From Thermoproteota archaeon (lineage in GTDB: Archaea; Thermoproteota; Thermoprotei_A; Sulfolobales; Desulfurococcaceae): a stretch of DNA of 6,923 nucleotides. Position 1 is the stretch's first letter, and the number at the start of each line of letters is the position of its first letter. Where the stretch lies: contig JAADCY010000063.1 in NCBI GenBank assembly GCA_013154205.1, positions 1-6,923 of the forward strand. Direction: 5' to 3'. This document shows positions 4,653-6,923 of this stretch, in pieces. The notes below the pieces were generated by a model. It was not told where the DNA came from and did no database searches. It saw only the letters and a list, made by a program, of their open reading frames with translations. Both the position numbers and the translations under genes were made by a program.

Positions 4653-6923
4653 ATACGTAAACCAAGAGTAGCACGATTCCATAACTACGGTAGTGGACCA
4701 GTACTGATACACGGACCAGCGACGTACATCCTAGCCGACGACCTCTTCCGACGGCTCAGTCTCGTAAACTTTCTCCCCGAAATAGCAGACATTCTATCTA
4801 CAGACTTCACACATCACACCACGGGCACCGCAGCCATAGCCGCAGAACAGGCGGGTTATCTCGCTCATGAGAATCTTGCATTATTCTACCGGGTACTTAG
4901 AGAAGTCAACCCGGAGATGGCAGAGCAGATAGATCAGGCCTATGGCAGGTTCCATCGAGGCTACCTCTCTAGGGTAAGACAAGTAGCCGCCTGGCTGAGC
5001 ATTGCCCACATGATAGGTATTCCGCCATACAGGAGGCTCATCGGTACACGGATCAAGCGAGCTATGATCTGGAGCTTAGCCAACCATGAATGCTATAATG
5101 AAACAACTACGATCAAAGATTCCGAGGACGAAGAAAAATGTGAGCAGCTGGCAATGATGGCGGACTCTCTCGTGGAGCTTACCAAGGCGATCGACCGGGT
5201 AGTTGGATACCCCTACGAGTTGTACTGTCGAGTAATGGGTTGCTCGGGCCAGGAGTCAAGCCCAATCTCCAGAATACTAACGCTTCTATTAGCGGGTGAC
5301 CTCTATATACCACGTGCCGAGCTGCACCCGAAAAACAACGAGTACAAGGAAAAGGCTGGCATACATACTTCAAAAATAGAACCAAACTACCTAATAAAAT
5401 ACTTGGAAATCCTATACAGGATTCACACACAACCCGAAGAAGGTTTCACATATACCTGTAACCTAGTCCGCACATTTATTAAGGTGAAGCCAGGCATTGA
5501 GGAGCACAATATAAAACAACTATGCAACTTCTCTATTACCGACTCGGTCATTGAGTGTAGGGATAGGGTAGAGGATCCGCCGAAAATCGCTATTTGGCAT
5601 ATGATCCTCTATCCCCGTAGAGGTAGAACCACTTACATTAAGAAATACCTAGAAAAAATAATTAAATTTGAAGATAATGATTCTAACGAATGCATAAATA
5701 AAATAATAAACAAAATAGAAAATATTATAAAACAATATGACAGTCTAGAAAACAGGATCAATTTAATAACATATTTTCTAAAATACAAGTTCACCGGAAG
5801 CATGCTAGGTATAATGACAACAACATATCATATAATGAATGAACTCAAACAAAAACTAGAAACCCTCCAATGCATACTAGAAAAAGATCACAAATCCCCT
5901 ACTACAACACCCTGTAGAAATTTGAAAATATCAATGGAAGATATAACAAATATCTCGCCCAGCATAATCATCCGCGATATTATTGGTATACTAAACGACC
6001 TTATACTTACCATAGAAGCATTCTACGCATCAATACTACTACCCATAACAACAGACATCTACTATCACTACCTTGAACAACCAGGAAGCGCTAAATACCA
6101 GCTCAAATTCTACACGACAGCTAACGAAACATACATCTTCCAAGTTCCCTCAATCCCCTGTTGTCTCTTCAAACTAGAATACTTCAAAGACGTCGAGAAT
6201 AAACATACTCCTTCAGAGTACTTCAGCTTACAATTCTTACAGTACTATTTTAAAATATTATATAATAAAATGTTACAAGAATTAGAAACACCAAACTTCT
6301 CTCCAAAGTCCAACTTAAACCCTAGAATTAAAAATCTAGATCTTGAAAAAATCCTAGTTACCATAAACCAGTTCATCTATCTCGAAAGTGAAACAAGTCC
6401 CAGCGCACACCTAGCAGACTTACTAGGAAAATTCTACGAAGACATAAGATCAGGAAAAGCAACAGTAATGGTAGATATACAAGAAAAAGCAATCGGTCAT
6501 AATATTGACCTTCTTAACAATATCTACGCTATGAGTTATCTCTCACAACTTATGCTTGACTCCGTAATGAGTTTACTTAATATTACAGTAAATCAAGGAA
6601 TTCGAAGACAATTAATGAAAACAATATTAAGAAATATACTCGAAAAATTATACTTAAAGATAGCGATAAAAACATCACATTCATCGTACACTAGGTGGGA
6701 GAGAGATTACGAGTTAGAGATTCTCCTTGGCATACTTCATTATATATGGATTTACAATACTATTACACCAAAAATAAAATTATTAGAATATAAATATACT
6801 AAGCTAAAGGAGATTAAAGAGGATAGTTCTAATAATATCATTAACGAAATTACTCCACTTATTCATATAAACTATATTATTAATGAATTAAATAATATTA
6901 AAGAGAGAATACTATTATTATCT
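4653..6923 (+). CDS. Very large uncharacterised helical protein, 3' end outside window (at least 757 aa); apparent AUA start
   Basis: The frame is open from just after a TGA at 4644-4646 to the right edge, 757 codons, with no stop seen. No ATG, GTG or TTG occurs in frame before Met89 (4917), yet residues 2-88 read as protein (RKPRVARFHNYGSGPVLIHG, then GPATYILADDLFRRLSL). The best start is ATA at 4653, with GGTGA at 4642-4646 and a 6-nt spacer, the same spacing as at the TTG start of the membrane-protein gene. Alternatives are a +1 shift from a GTG at 4643, a sequencing error, or a CTG at 4704. The product appears soluble and all-helical apart from short strands near 485-500. Heptad-like stretches lie at 346-376 and 395-411, and near the right edge. 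It has 12 cysteines, including C192/C197 and the pair C503-C504. No signal peptide, transmembrane helix or Walker A is visible. Codons become strikingly AT-rich after about 5640. Divergent from the operon, so probably co-regulated; function unknown. Confidence 0.78.
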   Translation, partial: MRKPRVARFHNYGSGPVLIHGPATYILADDLFRRLSLVNFLPEIADILSTDFTHHTTGTAAIAAEQAGYLAHENLALFYRVLREVNPEMAEQIDQAYGRFHRGYLSRVRQVAAWLSIAHMIGIPPYRRLIGTRIKRAMIWSLANHECYNETTTIKDSEDEEKCEQLAMMADSLVELTKAIDRVVGYPYELYCRVMGCSGQESSPISRILTLLLAGDLYIPRAELHPKNNEYKEKAGIHTSKIEPNYLIKYLEILYRIHTQPEEGFTYTCNLVRTFIKVKPGIEEHNIKQLCNFSITDSVIECRDRVEDPPKIAIWHMILYPRRGRTTYIKKYLEKIIKFEDNDSNECINKIINKIENIIKQYDSLENRINLITYFLKYKFTGSMLGIMTTTYHIMNELKQKLETLQCILEKDHKSPTTTPCRNLKISMEDITNISPSIIIRDIIGILNDLILTIEAFYASILLPITTDIYYHYLEQPGSAKYQLKFYTTANETYIFQVPSIPCCLFKLEYFKDVENKHTPSEYFSLQFLQYYFKILYNKMLQELETPNFSPKSNLNPRIKNLDLEKILVTINQFIYLESETSPSAHLADLLGKFYEDIRSGKATVMVDIQEKAIGHNIDLLNNIYAMSYLSQLMLDSVMSLLNITVNQGIRRQLMKTILRNILEKLYLKIAIKTSHSSYTRWERDYELEILLGILHYIWIYNTITPKIKLLEYKYTKLKEIKEDSSNNIINEITPLIHINYIINELNNIKERILLLS

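Noticed and set aside
5179..5430. 83-codon minus-strand frame
   Set aside because: It is antisense to the rightward gene, which is open throughout; there is no promoter or ribosome-binding site and the composition is unlike a protein.

Overview
The window looks like the chromosome of a hyperthermophilic archaeon, most likely a crenarchaeote of the Desulfurococcales/Pyrodictiaceae type. Arginine is mostly AGG/AGA, isoleucine is very often ATA, and the proteins are rich in I, V, Y, R, E and L. Ribosome-binding sites are of the GGTGA/GGAGG kind that pairs with an archaeal 16S tail, starts are GTG, TTG and apparently ATA, and the promoters are TATA-like. This placement is inference from style; no marker gene is present.

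Layout. Two transcription units diverge from a gap of about 220 bp (4433-4652). Leftward, on the minus strand, is a tight three-gene row: a 681-residue mostly soluble protein (2387-4432), an approximately 772-residue polytopic membrane protein (57-2375, 11 bp gap), and the start of a further gene that overlaps the membrane-protein gene and leaves the window (1-151). Rightward is one very large, cysteine-containing, mostly helical protein. It is open for 757 codons from 4653 to the window end without a stop and has no ordinary start codon near its beginning; an AUA start behind a well-placed GGTGA is the best reading.

Function. I recognise no known family in any of the four proteins: no Walker A, nuclease, protease, helix-turn-helix, zinc-ribbon or transporter signature. 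One large membrane protein, one large soluble partner translated just before it, and one large divergent helical protein make a plausible membrane-associated complex, but no activity can be named. Composition is strongly patchy inside genes: 60-bp blocks range from about 13% to 60% G+C, with AT-rich, N/K/I-rich islands in the middle of the membrane-protein gene and in the 3' part of the rightward gene. This suggests fast-evolving or modular, lineage-restricted genes.

No tRNA, rRNA, CRISPR array, insertion sequence or convincing terminator was seen.
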